32,985 nt of DNA from an uncultured bacterium (lineage in GTDB: Bacteria; Bacillota_I; Bacilli_A; RF39; UBA660): positions 1 through 32,985 of the forward strand of contig CASDWO010000029.1 in the NCBI GenBank assembly GCA_949284575.1, written 5' to 3'. Below are positions 1 through 9,479 of the stretch, one piece after another. The notes below the pieces were generated by a model. It made no database searches, was not told the origin of the DNA, and saw only the letters and a program-made list of their open reading frames with translations. Both the position numbers and the translations under genes were made by a program. Each line of letters begins with the position of its first letter. The stretch's first letter is position 1.

Positions 1-6
1 CACAAT

Positions 7-478
7 TATTTCCCGGGAAATATTTTCTCTATATGTTTCACGTGGAACATTGATCATTATCCTCTACTTTATTAAGTATAATTATTTCCCGGGAAATATT
101 TTCTCTATATGTTTCACGTGGAACATTGATCATTATCCTCTACTTTATTAAGTATAATTATTTCCCGGGAAATATTTTCTTTATATGTTTCACGTGGAAC
201 ATTAGTTATTATCTACTACTTTCTTAAACATAATTATTTCCCGGGAAATATTTTCTCTATATGTTTCACGTGGAACATTAATTATTATCTCTACTTTCTT
301 AAGTACAATTATTTCCCGGGAAATAATTTTCTTCATATGTTTCACGTGGAACATTGATCATTATCCTCTACTATATTAAGTATAATTATTTCCCAGGAAA
401 TATTTTCTTTATATGTTTCACGTGGAACATTAGTTATTATCTACTACTTTCTTAAACATAATTATTTCCCGGGAAATA
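7..478. promoter_or_regulatory. Seven Noc-binding-sequence (NBS) sites
   Basis: Sixteen-base palindromes TATTTCCCGGGAAATA lie at 7-22, 83-98, 159-174, 235-250, 310-325, 387-402 and 463-478. Six are perfect; the one at 387-402 has a single G to A change in the second half. The core ATTTCCCGGGAAAT is the consensus bound by the B. subtilis nucleoid-occlusion protein Noc. The window encodes a Noc homologue at 17131-18561 whose helix-turn-helix has Noc-type specificity residues. Binding itself is inferred from the motif match. Confidence 0.88.
34..429. promoter_or_regulatory. Six identical parS centromere sites
   Basis: TGTTTCACGTGGAACA occurs identically at 34-49, 110-125, 186-201, 262-277, 338-353 and 414-429. 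Its reverse complement, TGTTCCACGTGAAACA, is the classic B. subtilis parS bound by Spo0J/ParB. The flanking spacers vary between units while all six 16-mers are unchanged, which points to selection on the site. The expected seventh copy near 490 is absent. ParB is encoded at 19435-20316 and ParA at 18657-19445. Expected roles are loading CTP-dependent ParB clamps and recruiting SMC for origin segregation. Confidence 0.93.
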
Positions 479-515
479 ATTTTATTCATATTTTGTATAT
501 AAAATGAATAAATTC

Positions 516-549
516 AAAAAAAAGAAATAGATTATTCTAACTCTATTTC
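516..549 (-). terminator. Intrinsic terminator of the recF-gyrB-gyrA operon
   Basis: On the minus strand, GAAATAGA (549-542) and TCTATTTC (531-524) form an 8-bp stem with a 10-base loop, followed by eight U residues (523-516). The left arm lies inside the last gyrA codons, so the terminator overlaps the stop codon. It separates gyrA from the parS/NBS array. Confidence 0.85.
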
Positions 550-2967
550 CTCTTTATCCACAATAGCAATAGTTGCTACCTTTTGATTATCTTTTAAATG
601 AATTAATCTAACACCTTGTGTCGCCCTTTTTAACGTAGATATCTGTTCCATAGGCATTCTCATTATAACACCACTATCTGTAATAATCATTACGTCCTTC
701 TTATCACTTTCATCGGCACCTACACAATTAAGAGAAATCATTGATCCATTTTTATCAGTCATATTTAATGCCTTAACACCCTTACTTCCTCTATGTGTTA
801 ATCTATATTCATCAATACTTGTCTTCTTTCCATAACCATTTTCAGTTACTATTAAAACTTCTTGATCACCAGTAACAACATTGCCGCCAACAACTATGCT
901 TCCATCAAGATCAATTCCTTTAACGCCAGAAGTACCACGACCCATAGAACGAATTTCACTTTCCACAAATCTTACCATTCTACCATTACTTGCTCCAATT
1001 ATAACTTCGTTATCACCTGTAGTTTTATCCACAGAAATTAATTCATCATTATCCTTAAGTATTATTGCAATTTTTCCACTCTTTCGAATATTGTCAAATT
1101 CCCTTATTTCAGTACGTTTAACAAGACCATTTTTAGTAACAAATAACAAATATTTATAGTTTTCCACAGATGGATCTAAGCACACTATCGAACTAATGTT
1201 CTCACCATTTTCTAGTGATAATAAATTAACCACAGGTAGACCTTTAGATTGACGACTAAATTCTGGAATCTCATAGCCTTTAAGCCTATATACCCTTCCT
1301 TTATTAGAGAAAAATAAGATATAATCGTGTGTTTTCATTGAAATTAAATGCTTAACAAAATCTTCTTCATTTGTAGCCATCCCTTTAATACCAACGCCTC
1401 CACGATTTTGACTCTTATAAGTATCGGCTCTTAATCTTTTAATATAACCTTTATTAGTTAAAGTTACAATTACATCTTCAACAGGAATTAAAGATTCATC
1501 TTCAATATATTCTATCGCTGTCATATCAATATTAGTTCTTCTATCATCACCATATTTATCTTTAATTTCTAGAAGTTCTGTCTTAATAACATTAAGAATC
1601 TTAGCATCACTACTTAAAATATCTTTTAAATTAGCAATTAATTCAAGTAAATCATTAAGTTCATTTTCAATTTTTTCTCTTTCTAAACCAGTTAATCTTC
1701 TAAGTCTCATCTCTAAAATTGCATTCGCTTGAATTTCACTTAAACCAAACTTACTCATTAAGCCATTTCTAGCCTCTTCATCAGATTTAGAACCTCTAAT
1801 TAACTTAATTACTTCATCAATATGATCTAATGCTATCTTTAAACCTTCTAATATATGAACACGCTTTTCAGCATTATCTAAATCAAATTTAGTTCTTCTA
1901 ACAATAACTTCCCTTTGAAAGTCAATATACTTTGCAATAATATCTTTTAAACCTAGTGTTTTAGGAACACCTTGATCTAACATTAAGAAAATTATTCCAT
2001 AAGTAGTTTGAAATTGTGTATGTTTATAAAGCTTATTTAAAACAACTTGTGCATTTGCATCCTTTTTCAAGGTAATAGTAATCTTAATACCATCTTTTAA
2101 ATCCGAATGATAATCAGAAATACCCTCTATTATCTTATTATGAACAAGTTCTGCTACTTTATTTTTTAATTCCGATGTATTAACACCATAAGGCACTTCA
2201 TCAATAATTATATATTGTCTACCATTCTTCTCTTCAATTTGGGCTTTACTTCTAATAGTAATTGTTCCTCTACCAGTCTCATAAGCCTTTTTAATACCAC
2301 TATTTCCAAGTATTGAAGCACCTGTTGGAAAATCTGGACCTTTAATATATTGCATTAAACCGTCAACATCAATATCAGGATTATCAATGTATGCAACACA
2401 ACCATCTATAACCTCTTTTAAGTTATGAGGAGGTATATTTGTTGCCATACCAACTGCAATACCAGTAGTACCATTAACTAAAATATTAGGAAAACGTGAT
2501 GGTAAAACTACTGGTTCTTTAGAAGATTCATCAAAGTTAGACATAAAGTCAACTGTATTTTTATTAATATTTCTTAAAAGTTCAAGAGAAATCTTAGAAA
2601 GTCTAGCCTCGGTATAACGCATCGCTGCAGCCCCGTAACCTTCAATATTACCAAAGTTTCCATGCCCATCAATTAACATATATCTATAAGAGAAATCTTG
2701 AGCCATTCTAACCATCGCTTCATAAATTGAACTATCACCATGTGGATGATAATTACCCATAACTTCTCCGACCGTTTTAGCACACTTCTTATGAGGTTTA
2801 TCAGGAGTATAACCAGATTCAAACATTGAATATAAAATACGACGATGAACAGGCTTTAAACCATCCCTTAAATCAGGTATCGCTCTTGATGTAATAACAC
2901 TCATCGAATAATCAAGAAAAGAATCTTTTACTTCTTTTACTATATTATTTTGCTCTAATCTATCCAT
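532..2967 (-). CDS. gyrA: DNA gyrase subunit A
   Basis: This is the DNA breakage and rejoining subunit of gyrase, which introduces negative supercoils with GyrB as an A2B2 complex. It has 811 residues, close to the B. subtilis protein. The catalytic tyrosine is Tyr118 in [11 protein letters not shown]. The quinolone-resistance region reads [10 protein letters not shown] with Ser79 and Glu83, the drug-sensitive type. The GyrA box that marks gyrase rather than topoisomerase IV is QNRGGVG at about 520-526, followed by the beta-pinwheel C-terminal domain. The start is an ATG preceded by GGGAGG, 11 bases after the gyrB stop, so the two are co-transcribed. A terminator overlaps the stop codon. Confidence 0.98.
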   Translation of the reverse strand: MDRLEQNNIVKEVKDSFLDYSMSVITSRAIPDLRDGLKPVHRRILYSMFESGYTPDKPHKKCAKTVGEVMGNYHPHGDSSIYEAMVRMAQDFSYRYMLIDGHGNFGNIEGYGAAAMRYTEARLSKISLELLRNINKNTVDFMSNFDESSKEPVVLPSRFPNILVNGTTGIAVGMATNIPPHNLKEVIDGCVAYIDNPDIDVDGLMQYIKGPDFPTGASILGNSGIKKAYETGRGTITIRSKAQIEEKNGRQYIIIDEVPYGVNTSELKNKVAELVHNKIIEGISDYHSDLKDGIKITITLKKDANAQVVLNKLYKHTQFQTTYGIIFLMLDQGVPKTLGLKDIIAKYIDFQREVIVRRTKFDLDNAEKRVHILEGLKIALDHIDEVIKLIRGSKSDEEARNGLMSKFGLSEIQANAILEMRLRRLTGLEREKIENELNDLLELIANLKDILSSDAKILNVIKTELLEIKDKYGDDRRTNIDMTAIEYIEDESLIPVEDVIVTLTNKGYIKRLRADTYKSQNRGGVGIKGMATNEEDFVKHLISMKTHDYILFFSNKGRVYRLKGYEIPEFSRQSKGLPVVNLLSLENGENISSIVCLDPSVENYKYLLFVTKNGLVKRTEIREFDNIRKSGKIAIILKDNDELISVDKTTGDNEVIIGASNGRMVRFVESEIRSMGRGTSGVKGIDLDGSIVVGGNVVTGDQEVLIVTENGYGKKTSIDEYRLTHRGSKGVKALNMTDKNGSMISLNCVGADESDKKDVMIITDSGVIMRMPMEQISTLKRATQGVRLIHLKDNQKVATIAIVDKEEIELE

Positions 2968-2978
2968 AACTTACCTCC

Positions 2979-4898
2979 CTATACATCTATCGTTGCATAA
3001 GTAGCATTTTCCTCAATAAACTCACGACGCGGAGCCACTTCTTCACCCATAAGCTCAGAAAATACTTCATCTGCTGCAACTGCATCATCTATTGTAATTT
3101 GTCTTAAAACACGTTTAGTAATATCCATAGTTGTCTCATTTAACTCTTCAGCATCCATCTCTCCTAAACCTTTCATACGAGTAATTTCATATTTAGTATT
3201 AGGAGCAAGAGATGATAAATACTCATCACGTTCTGCATCGTCTAGAACATATTTACGTGTTTTTCCATGAGTAATTCTATAAAGTGGAGGTTGTGCTGCA
3301 TAAACATGCCCCTCTTCAACAATAGGTCTAAAGAAACGATAAAATAATGTTAAAAGTAAAACTCTAATATGTGAACCATCAACATCAGCATCAGTCATTA
3401 TAATGATTTTATTATAACGAAGTTTAGAAATATCAAACTCTTCCCCTATTCCTGTACCAAAAGCTGTAATAATAGTTCTAATTTCTTCATTAGATAAAGC
3501 CCTATCAAGTCTTGCTTTCTCAACATTTAAAATCTTACCACGTAAAGGTAAAATAGCTTGTGTCATACTATTTCTTCCCTTAATAGCAGATCCACCTGCA
3601 GAATCTCCTTCGACCAAGAATATCTCGCATTCAGTTGCATCTTTACTCTTACAATCATTAAGTTTTCCCCATACATTAGTCATATCAAGGTCACCCTTAC
3701 GACGAGTTAATTCTCTTGCTTTCTTCGCTGCTACACGTGCACGTGATGCCGTTATACATTTTTCAATAATAATTCTTGCTTCATCAGGATGTTCTAATAA
3801 AAATCTTTCAAAAGGCTCTGAAAAAATCTTATCAGCAACACTTCTAACTTCACTATTACCAAGCTTTGTTTTAGTTTGTCCTTCAAACTGTGGATTAGGA
3901 TGTTTAATTGATATTATCATTGTAATACCTTCTTTTACATCATCACCCGTTAAAGAATCATCTTTATCTTTTAATAGATTATTATTTTGTGCATACTTAT
4001 TTAAAATCCTTGTTAAAGCACGTCTTACCCCATCTTCATGAGTTCCACCTTCAGGAGTCGTGATATTATTAACAAAAGAATAAATTGAAGCATTATAAGT
4101 TTCATTATATTGTAAAGCTACTTCTAAAGATATATCTTGCAAAACACCAGTTATATCAATAATTGTTGGATGTATTGGATTCTTATTTTTATTAAGCATC
4201 TCTACATACTCACGAATACCACCTTCATAATGAAAACTATCTTTCTTAGGATCTTCCCTATCATCATATAAAGTTATACGAAGTCCTCTATTTAAGAAAG
4301 CTAACTCACGAAGTCTTGTTTTCAAGATATCATAATCATATACTGTTGTTTCCGTAAATATTTGATCATCAGGTTTAAAAGTAACCGTAGTACCAGTTCG
4401 ATTAATATCACATTCTTCTATAACTTTTAAAGGTTCAACTGCTTTACCACCTGTTTGATATCTTTGATAATATACTTTTCCACCACGATATACTTTAACT
4501 TCTAACCAATCAGATAAAGCATTAACTACACTAGCACCAACACCATGTAAGCCACCTGATACTTTATATCCGCCACCGCCGAACTTACCTCCAGCATGAA
4601 GCACTGTATAAACAGTTTCTACTGTACTTTTACCTGTTTTTGGATGGATATCAACAGGAATACCTCTACCATCATCTTTTACTGTAATACTATTATCTTT
4701 ATTAATAGTTACTTCAATATGTGTACAAAAACCAGCTAAAGCCTCATCAATTGCATTATCTACAATTTCCCAAACAAGATGATGTAATCCCCTAGAACTT
4801 GTAGAACCAATATACATACCAGGTCTTTTTCTTACTGCCTCTAGACCTTCTAACACTTGAATAGCCGAAGAATCATAAGCATTCTCTACTTTTTCCAT
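2979..4898 (-). CDS. gyrB: DNA gyrase subunit B
   Basis: This is the ATPase subunit of gyrase. The chosen start is the ATG at 4898 ([10 protein letters not shown]), giving 639 residues. A longer reading frame begins at 4922, but AAAGGAG sits 5 bases before the 4898 ATG, and the longer form would overlap recF. The GHKL ATPase domain has Glu44 and Asn48 ([10 protein letters not shown]), DDGRGIP at 75-81 and GGLHGVG at 115-121. The QTKTKLGN loop with the ATP-contacting lysine is near 345. The TOPRIM domain has [10 protein letters not shown] (Glu430) and DADVDGSH (503-510). The recF stop and the gyrB ATG are one base apart, so translation is probably coupled. Confidence 0.97.
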   Translation of the reverse strand: MEKVENAYDSSAIQVLEGLEAVRKRPGMYIGSTSSRGLHHLVWEIVDNAIDEALAGFCTHIEVTINKDNSITVKDDGRGIPVDIHPKTGKSTVETVYTVLHAGGKFGGGGYKVSGGLHGVGASVVNALSDWLEVKVYRGGKVYYQRYQTGGKAVEPLKVIEECDINRTGTTVTFKPDDQIFTETTVYDYDILKTRLRELAFLNRGLRITLYDDREDPKKDSFHYEGGIREYVEMLNKNKNPIHPTIIDITGVLQDISLEVALQYNETYNASIYSFVNNITTPEGGTHEDGVRRALTRILNKYAQNNNLLKDKDDSLTGDDVKEGITMIISIKHPNPQFEGQTKTKLGNSEVRSVADKIFSEPFERFLLEHPDEARIIIEKCITASRARVAAKKARELTRRKGDLDMTNVWGKLNDCKSKDATECEIFLVEGDSAGGSAIKGRNSMTQAILPLRGKILNVEKARLDRALSNEEIRTIITAFGTGIGEEFDISKLRYNKIIIMTDADVDGSHIRVLLLTLFYRFFRPIVEEGHVYAAQPPLYRITHGKTRKYVLDDAERDEYLSSLAPNTKYEITRMKGLGEMDAEELNETTMDITKRVLRQITIDDAVAADEVFSELMGEEVAPRREFIEENATYATIDV

Positions 4899-4899
4899 A

Positions 4900-6012
4900 T
4901 TAACTCCTTTCAATTGTTCCATTTTCTACTCTAAAAATAACTGCACTATCTAAAGTTTTTTTAGAAATATTTTTTAAATCTGTTGTTGTAATAATACTTT
5001 GAATATCATCATTTATATACTTAAGTACCCTTTGTCTTTTTATTAAATCAAGTTCACTAAAAATATCATCCAAAAGTAACACGGGATTAGTATTGCTATA
5101 TTCTTTAAATATTGGAACAGAAGAAAGCTTATAAGCTAAAATAGCACACTTTTGCTGTCCTTGAGACGAAAAAGATTTCATATCAAGTTCATTAATAGAA
5201 AACACAAAATCATCTCTATGTGGACCATAAAGTGTCATTCCAAGCTGTAATTCCTTAGAATAATTTTTAGTATAAACCTCCTTCAAATTATCCGCTAATT
5301 TTTCTGTTTCAAAAGACAAAATATTAATATTAGGTTTATAAAGTAATTTAATATCTTTAGAATCCTGAGTAATAAAATTATAAATATCACTAATATGTTT
5401 ATTAATATTATTTATATATTCATTTCTCTTTTGATAAATAATTATAGCTTTTTCTATTAGTTTATCTGTCAAAATATCCAAATAAGTCTTATCTGCCAAT
5501 CCGCTAGTATATAAAATTTTCAAATATTCATTGCGCGTTTTTAAAATTTTATTATATTCATTATAAGTAACTAAATAAGCATAAGAAATTTGTGATAAAG
5601 AAACATTTAATAAGTTTCTTCTAACATTAGGTGATCCCTTAATAATTTCTAAATCAAAAGGCGTAAAAACAATAATATTTAAATTGGCAATATAATCTGT
5701 ATATTTTTTTACCTTTTTATCATCAAGATATATTTTCTTTTCTTTTTGATAAAGTTCTATCTTTAAATCTTTTAACTGTTTCTTATTACTAACTCTAGCT
5801 TCAACGATAGCTTTTTGACGATTAAGTTTAATCATATCCGCTTCTGTAATATTTCTAAAAGATTTTGTTAAACCTAAAAGTGTAACAGCTTCCAAGATAT
5901 TTGTTTTTCCACTACCATTATCACCAATAAAAATATTCATTTTTGAGCCTAAATTAATATTAAATTTATCATAATTACGAAAATTATTAACTTTTAGTGT
6001 CCTAATAATCAT
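4900..6012 (-). CDS. recF: DNA replication and repair protein RecF
   Basis: This SMC-like ATPase helps RecO and RecR load RecA at gapped DNA and acts at stalled forks. It has 370 residues. Walker A is GDNGSGKT (30-37), the ABC signature is SSQGQQ (282-287) and Walker B is LLLDD (312-316). The start [15 protein letters not shown] aligns with the usual RecF N-terminus, yet no Shine-Dalgarno sequence precedes it; the upstream run is a T-tract. In many Firmicutes a small S4-domain gene (yaaA) precedes recF. Here a comK homologue and a strong terminator stand there instead, so recF, gyrB and gyrA form their own transcript. Confidence 0.96.
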   Translation of the reverse strand: MIIRTLKVNNFRNYDKFNINLGSKMNIFIGDNGSGKTNILEAVTLLGLTKSFRNITEADMIKLNRQKAIVEARVSNKKQLKDLKIELYQKEKKIYLDDKKVKKYTDYIANLNIIVFTPFDLEIIKGSPNVRRNLLNVSLSQISYAYLVTYNEYNKILKTRNEYLKILYTSGLADKTYLDILTDKLIEKAIIIYQKRNEYINNINKHISDIYNFITQDSKDIKLLYKPNINILSFETEKLADNLKEVYTKNYSKELQLGMTLYGPHRDDFVFSINELDMKSFSSQGQQKCAILAYKLSSVPIFKEYSNTNPVLLLDDIFSELDLIKRQRVLKYINDDIQSIITTTDLKNISKKTLDSAVIFRVENGTIERS

Positions 6013-6080
6013 AATTAGCTAAAAAAAACACCCATATAATCACCCACACCCTATTTTAGTATACCTATACACGCAACACT

Positions 6081-6086
6081 ATTATA
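6081..6086 (-). promoter_or_regulatory. Putative -10 box of the recF-gyrB-gyrA promoter
   Basis: Read on the minus strand this is TATAAT, between the comK terminator and recF. A weak -35 candidate, TTAGTT, lies 18 bases upstream. A promoter is needed here because the terminator at 6109-6141 should stop read-through from dnaN and comK. Confidence 0.5.
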
Positions 6087-6108
6087 TCATATTTACACCC
6101 AAATAACT

Positions 6109-6141
6109 AAAAAACAGCAAATATTTCAAAAATATTTGCTG
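6109..6141 (-). terminator. Strong intrinsic terminator after comK
   Basis: A perfect 12-bp inverted repeat (CAGCAAATATTT at 6115-6126 and AAATATTTGCTG at 6130-6141) with a 3-base loop is followed on the minus strand by six U residues (6114-6109). It starts a few bases past the comK stop codon, showing that this is the native end of that gene. Confidence 0.9.
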
Positions 6142-6146
6142 CTTAT

Positions 6147-6596
6147 CTATCTAGCTTTACGATTTCTTATGATTGACTCTAATCTACTTGCTCTCATAAC
6201 TTGATTATTAAAAGAATTATAGGAAATATTAAGAGTGATTTTCTTATTATTTTTAAATTCTACTATAGTATTACCATCTTTTCCCTTAGTATATTTTTTT
6301 AAGTTCTTTAAAGATATCCAACTACAATCATCATCTGCTGGACTAGATGTAGGGAAAAATATTAAATTATTAGCATCTTCTATCAAAATTGGCAACTTAT
6401 AACCACTATTTAATATATTTTTTGCTCCCTCTTTTCTTCCTGGATAAGAACTTCCAAAATATTTACAACTATAATCTACTATTTCTAAAGGTTTTTGAGA
6501 AACTTCATAATTACCATCATCCTCCAAAACAATAGAATTCCAAATATCATTAGGCAAAATAGCCAAAGTCTCATCATTAATTTCATATTCTTTCAT
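6147..6596 (-). CDS. comK: ComK-family competence transcription factor, short form
   Basis: In B. subtilis, ComK activates DNA-uptake and recombination genes. Conserved ComK blocks appear in order along 149 residues: YEINDETLAILP (4-15), KPLEIVDYSCKYFGSSYPGR (35-54), FFPTSSPADDDCSWIS (80-95) and ISYNSFNNQVMRA (124-136). B. subtilis ComK has 192 residues. This protein ends about 17 residues after the NQVxR block, so it lacks the tail that carries the FMLYPK motif recognised by MecA for ClpCP degradation and that is needed for full activation. The terminator right after the stop shows the short end is not a frameshift. The start has a GAAAGGGG Shine-Dalgarno sequence. The position between dnaN and recF is unusual. 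Homology is clear; a role in competence is inferred. Confidence 0.88.
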   Translation of the reverse strand: MKEYEINDETLAILPNDIWNSIVLEDDGNYEVSQKPLEIVDYSCKYFGSSYPGRKEGAKNILNSGYKLPILIEDANNLIFFPTSSPADDDCSWISLKNLKKYTKGKDGNTIVEFKNNKKITLNISYNSFNNQVMRASRLESIIRNRKAR

Positions 6597-6684
6597 AAAA
6601 CCGTCCCCTTTCAGCTTATCATCATCATTATCAATTATAAAATATCAAATTTTAAATTTAATTTATAAGCTTGCTATCAGTCTA

Positions 6685-6724
6685 CTATATTATATTGTCT
6701 AAATTTGTATTTTTTTGTCAAAAA
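6685..6724 (-). promoter_or_regulatory. Possible comK promoter
   Basis: The 169-base gap between dnaN and comK is almost all A and T. On the minus strand it has TTGACA followed 21 bases later by TATAAT. The spacing is longer than the ideal 17, so this is a weak call. No ComK box pair (AAAA-N5-TTTT) was seen, although AAAA-N7-TTTT arrangements occur. Confidence 0.35.
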
Positions 6725-6765
6725 AAAGAAAAAAAGTAAAAATTTTCTCTTTTTTTTCTCATATA

Positions 6766-7893
6766 TTAATAAGTTCTAATAGGTAAAACTAATTGTGTTA
6801 AGCTTTCATCCTCATCACTTTTCAACAATATTGGCTTAATTTCTCCAACAAAATACAACTCAACATTATCAGTAACAAAAGATTTTAAAGCATCCATCAT
6901 ATATTTAGAACTAAAAGAAACTTTAACATCAATATCTTGATCTTTTGTTATTTCCATTTTCTCTTCTACTCTACCAATTTCAGCACTTGATGATTTCATA
7001 ATCATATGATTACCATCAGTTTCTAAAGTTACAATATTCTTATCCTTATCACTCGTTAAAATACTAACTCTATCTACAACATCATAAAAATCATTAATAT
7101 TGAAATGTAATTTAACTAAATAGTCTTTAGGAAGTAAATTAGATGTATTAGGATATGTACCATTTATTAATCTAGATTGAAATAAAATATTTTGATATTT
7201 AAAAAGTATTTTATTATTAAAGATATGAATTTCTACTAAATCTTTAGTATCATCAACAATTCTTGTGAATTCTACTAAATTTCTACTAGGAATAACAATA
7301 TTTTGATTTTCTTTACTAGCCTTTTCTAATTTAATTACTTTTCTAGCTAAACGATAAGAATCAGTTGCATTACATTCTAAAATATCCCCATTAATATTAA
7401 AATTAATACCACTAAGAATTGCTTTTTTCTCATCAATACTTGTTGCAAAAGAAGTTTGATTAACAATCTCTTTTAGTGTATCAGCAGGAATATTAATAAA
7501 GTTTTTACTTTCCCCTAAATCTATATTAGGATATTCACTTTCACTAATACCATTTAAATTAAACTCACTATTAGGTGTATATACTAATATTTTCAATTCA
7601 TCAACAACTTCAATATTAATATACTTATCAGGTAATTTTCTTACAATATCTGAAATATATTTACCTTGTATAATAATACTTCCCTCTTCTTTAACAGTAA
7701 TAACATCTTCATCATCACAGTCTATAAAGGTTTGAATTGTAATATCATTATCACTTGCTGTTAAAACTAATCTCTTTTTTGTTAATTCAAATTTAATACC
7801 TGCTAATACAGGAATAACATTTCTACTAGATATAGCTTTTGATACTTTATTTAAAGCATCCATTAATACTTCTTTTTTAATTGTAAATTTCAT
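6766..7893 (-). CDS. dnaN: DNA polymerase III beta sliding clamp
   Basis: This is the ring-shaped processivity clamp that tethers the replicative polymerase to DNA. It has 375 residues, the usual length. The N-terminus MKFTIKKEVLMDALNKVSKAIS and the C-terminal LTQLVLPIRTY are typical of the family, and the three clamp-fold repeats can be followed along the protein. The ATG has AAGAAGGA upstream. It follows dnaA in the same direction after 139 bases that contain an extended -10 promoter and DnaA boxes, so it can be transcribed both from dnaA and on its own. Confidence 0.97.
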   Translation of the reverse strand: MKFTIKKEVLMDALNKVSKAISSRNVIPVLAGIKFELTKKRLVLTASDNDITIQTFIDCDDEDVITVKEEGSIIIQGKYISDIVRKLPDKYINIEVVDELKILVYTPNSEFNLNGISESEYPNIDLGESKNFINIPADTLKEIVNQTSFATSIDEKKAILSGINFNINGDILECNATDSYRLARKVIKLEKASKENQNIVIPSRNLVEFTRIVDDTKDLVEIHIFNNKILFKYQNILFQSRLINGTYPNTSNLLPKDYLVKLHFNINDFYDVVDRVSILTSDKDKNIVTLETDGNHMIMKSSSAEIGRVEEKMEITKDQDIDVKVSFSSKYMMDALKSFVTDNVELYFVGEIKPILLKSDEDESLTQLVLPIRTY

Positions 7894-7942
7894 TATTTAT
7901 TCCTTCTTTCTATTAATATATTTATATTTATAAAGTGAATTT

Positions 7943-8031
7943 TGTGGAAAACTCAAATTTCTTAATAATTATAACATAAAATCACATAAAATAACTGTGG
8001 AAAAAAAGTTTAAAAATAAAAGTTATCAACA
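7943..8031. other. DnaA-box cluster between dnaA and dnaN (second half of oriC)
   Basis: Three DnaA-box-like 9-mers lie in the 139-base gap: TGTGGAAAA at 7943-7951, TGTGGAAAA at 7996-8004 and TTATCAACA at 8023-8031. Each differs from TTATCCACA by one base. Between them the DNA is nearly pure A and T. In B. subtilis the unwinding site lies in the same dnaA-dnaN gap, so this segment could hold the unwinding element. That is inference. Confidence 0.65.
7968..7973 (-). promoter_or_regulatory. dnaN promoter, extended -10
   Basis: The minus strand reads TGTTATAAT, an extended -10 element. The position of the -35 element is overlapped by the DnaA box at 7996-8004, which suggests that DnaA could modulate dnaN expression. 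Confidence 0.5.
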
Positions 8032-8032
8032 G

Positions 8033-9415
8033 TTAAGGTTTTAAGTCATTTTCTAATTTTTTAATAATTGCTGCTAAATCACTATTGTTTTTCATTTCTA
8101 ATTCAATTTTTTCAACAGAATGCATTACTGTAGAATGATCTTTTCCTCCAAATTCTGTTCCTATTTTTGGAAATGATTCACTAGTTAGTTTTCTACATAA
8201 ATACATAGCAATTTGTCTTGGAAAAGCAATATTACTGCTTCGCTTCTTGCTTCTTATATCCTCTGTAGAAATTTGAAAATATTCAGCGACGACTTTTTGT
8301 ATTCTTGTAATATCATTCTTCTCCCCTAGCCCTTTACTTATAAAGTCTTTTAAAGCTTCTATTGCTAAATTAATATCTATTTTTGCACCTCCCATAATTG
8401 TAGAATATGCAACTAATCTCGTAATAGAGCCCTCTAATTGTCTAACATCACTCCCCATATTAGAAGCAATATATTCAATAATTTCTTCTGAAATATCCGT
8501 TTCAAAATTACCTGCAATAATTTTTTTTCTTAATATTTCTTTTCTAAGCTCAAAATCAGGCGGATAAATATTAACTGTAAGGCCCCAACAAAATCTAGTT
8601 CTAAGGCGCTCTTCTAAAAGTTTTAAATCATTTGGAGACCTATCAGATGATATTATTATTTGTTTAGAGTCATTATATAAATTAGTAAAGGTGTGGAAAA
8701 ACTCTTGTTGTGTTTGCGTTGCACCACCTAAAAACTGAATATCATCGATAATTAAGACATCTATATTACGATACTTATTTTTAAAAAAATCTATATAACT
8801 AAAATTAGTCCCTGAATCATCCTTTTTATTAATTCCTACAAAATCATCTCTAAATTGATCACTTGTAACATATAAAACTCTTCTATTAGAGTTATTAACA
8901 ATATAATTACCTATGGCATGCATTAAATGTGTCTTCCCTAACCCACTATTTCCATATATAAAAAGTGGATTATACATCTTACCAGGATTTTCTGCTACCG
9001 ATAAAGCAGCTGCTTGAGCAAATTTATTACTATTACCTACAATAAAATTTTCAAAATTATATTTAGGATTAAGATTAGAGCGTTCTTTAAAAGCCTTAGG
9101 AACTCCCTCTTCTTTATTATCTACACTTGTTTCCAGTTTTTCTTTTTTTTTCTCTTCCGCTTTTTCTTTAATTTCATCTGGTAATAAAAAACTAAGTTCA
9201 AAGTTTGTCCCTGTAACTTTATTTAAAGCTTCTTTAATTAAATCAAAATAATTATCCGATAAATGTTTCTTATGAATAGACATAGGAACTTCAATAATTG
9301 CCGTACCCTCTTCTAAAGCTATTAATTTTACTTCACTAAACCAGGTTTCAAAAGCTAAAGATGAAAGCTCATCCTTAATTTCTTTAAGGACATTCTGCCA
9401 TAGAATTTCTACATT
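8033..9415 (-). CDS. dnaA: Chromosomal replication initiator DnaA
   Basis: This AAA+ protein binds DnaA boxes and melts the origin. The chosen start is the GTG at 9415 (MNVEILWQNV), giving 460 residues. An in-frame ATG at 9454 overlaps the -10 box TATAAT and so would precede the transcript, while GGGAGG sits 7 bases before the GTG. Domain I contains the FETWF motif. Walker A is GNSGLGKT (about 155-162) and Walker B is LIIDDIQF with Asp224-Asp225. The C-terminal DNA-binding signature is DHSTVMHSVEKI at about 426-437. The linker between domains I and III is short and rich in Lys and Glu. DnaA boxes on both sides suggest autoregulation. Confidence 0.97.
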   Translation of the reverse strand, partial: NVEILWQNVLKEIKDELSSLAFETWFSEVKLIALEEGTAIIEVPMSIHKKHLSDNYFDLIKEALNKVTGTNFELSFLLPDEIKEKAEEKKKEKLETSVDNKEEGVPKAFKERSNLNPKYNFENFIVGNSNKFAQAAALSVAENPGKMYNPLFIYGNSGLGKTHLMHAIGNYIVNNSNRRVLYVTSDQFRDDFVGINKKDDSGTNFSYIDFFKNKYRNIDVLIIDDIQFLGGATQTQQEFFHTFTNLYNDSKQIIISSDRSPNDLKLLEERLRTRFCWGLTVNIYPPDFELRKEILRKKIIAGNFETDISEEIIEYIASNMGSDVRQLEGSITRLVAYSTIMGGAKIDINLAIEALKDFISKGLGEKNDITRIQKVVAEYFQISTEDIRSKKRSSNIAFPRQIAMYLCRKLTSESFPKIGTEFGGKDHSTVMHSVEKIELEMKNNSDLAAIIKKLENDLKP

Positions 9416-9452
9416 CACCTTATCACCTCCCGCCTGAAATTCATAAATCACC

Positions 9453-9479
9453 ATTATAATACTCTAATTTTGTGGAAAA
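9453..9479 (-). promoter_or_regulatory. dnaA promoter overlapped by a DnaA box
   Basis: The -10 box TATAAT occupies 9458-9453 on the minus strand. The expected -35 region is weak and is covered by the DnaA-box-like sequence TTTTCCACA (9479-9471). Binding of DnaA there would block RNA polymerase, a standard autorepression layout. Confidence 0.6.

Larger units (their letters stand above)
5..478. repeat. 76-bp tandem repeat array of alternating Noc and ParB binding sites
   Basis: Seven units begin at 5, 81, 157, 233, 308, 385 and 461, so the periods are 76, 76, 76, 75, 77 and 76 bp. Each full unit carries a 16-bp palindrome TATTTCCCGGGAAATA, an 11-12 bp T-rich spacer, the 16-bp near-palindrome TGTTTCACGTGGAACA, and a spacer of about 33 bp. 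The seventh unit has only the first palindrome. The array may continue left of the window, because unit 1 starts almost at base 1. It lies just beyond the 3' end of gyrA, about 9 kb left of oriC. The two palindromes match the known B. subtilis Noc site and parS; that both are bound here is inference. Confidence 0.95.

Noticed and set aside
1-480. CRISPR array reading of the left-end repeats
   Set aside because: The repeats are direct 76-bp units with near-identical spacers, and the conserved parts are palindromes matching parS and Noc sites. CRISPR arrays have unique spacers.
881-1159. Plus-strand reading frame opposite gyrA
   Set aside because: It is antisense to a strongly conserved gyrA region, has no start signal, and its protein has no family character. 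The same holds for frames at 12208-12432, 13026-13274, 13311-13661, 15697-15981, 18011-18223, 21838-22173 and 29550-29795.
3734-3745. CACGTGCACGTG inside gyrB as a parS site
   Set aside because: Only the central hexamer matches; the TGTTT/AAACA flanks are missing, and the bases encode conserved GyrB residues.
6597-6765. ComK autoregulatory boxes (AAAA-N5-TTTT) upstream of comK
   Set aside because: Only N7-spaced arrangements were found, and A/T runs of this kind are expected by chance in such AT-rich DNA.
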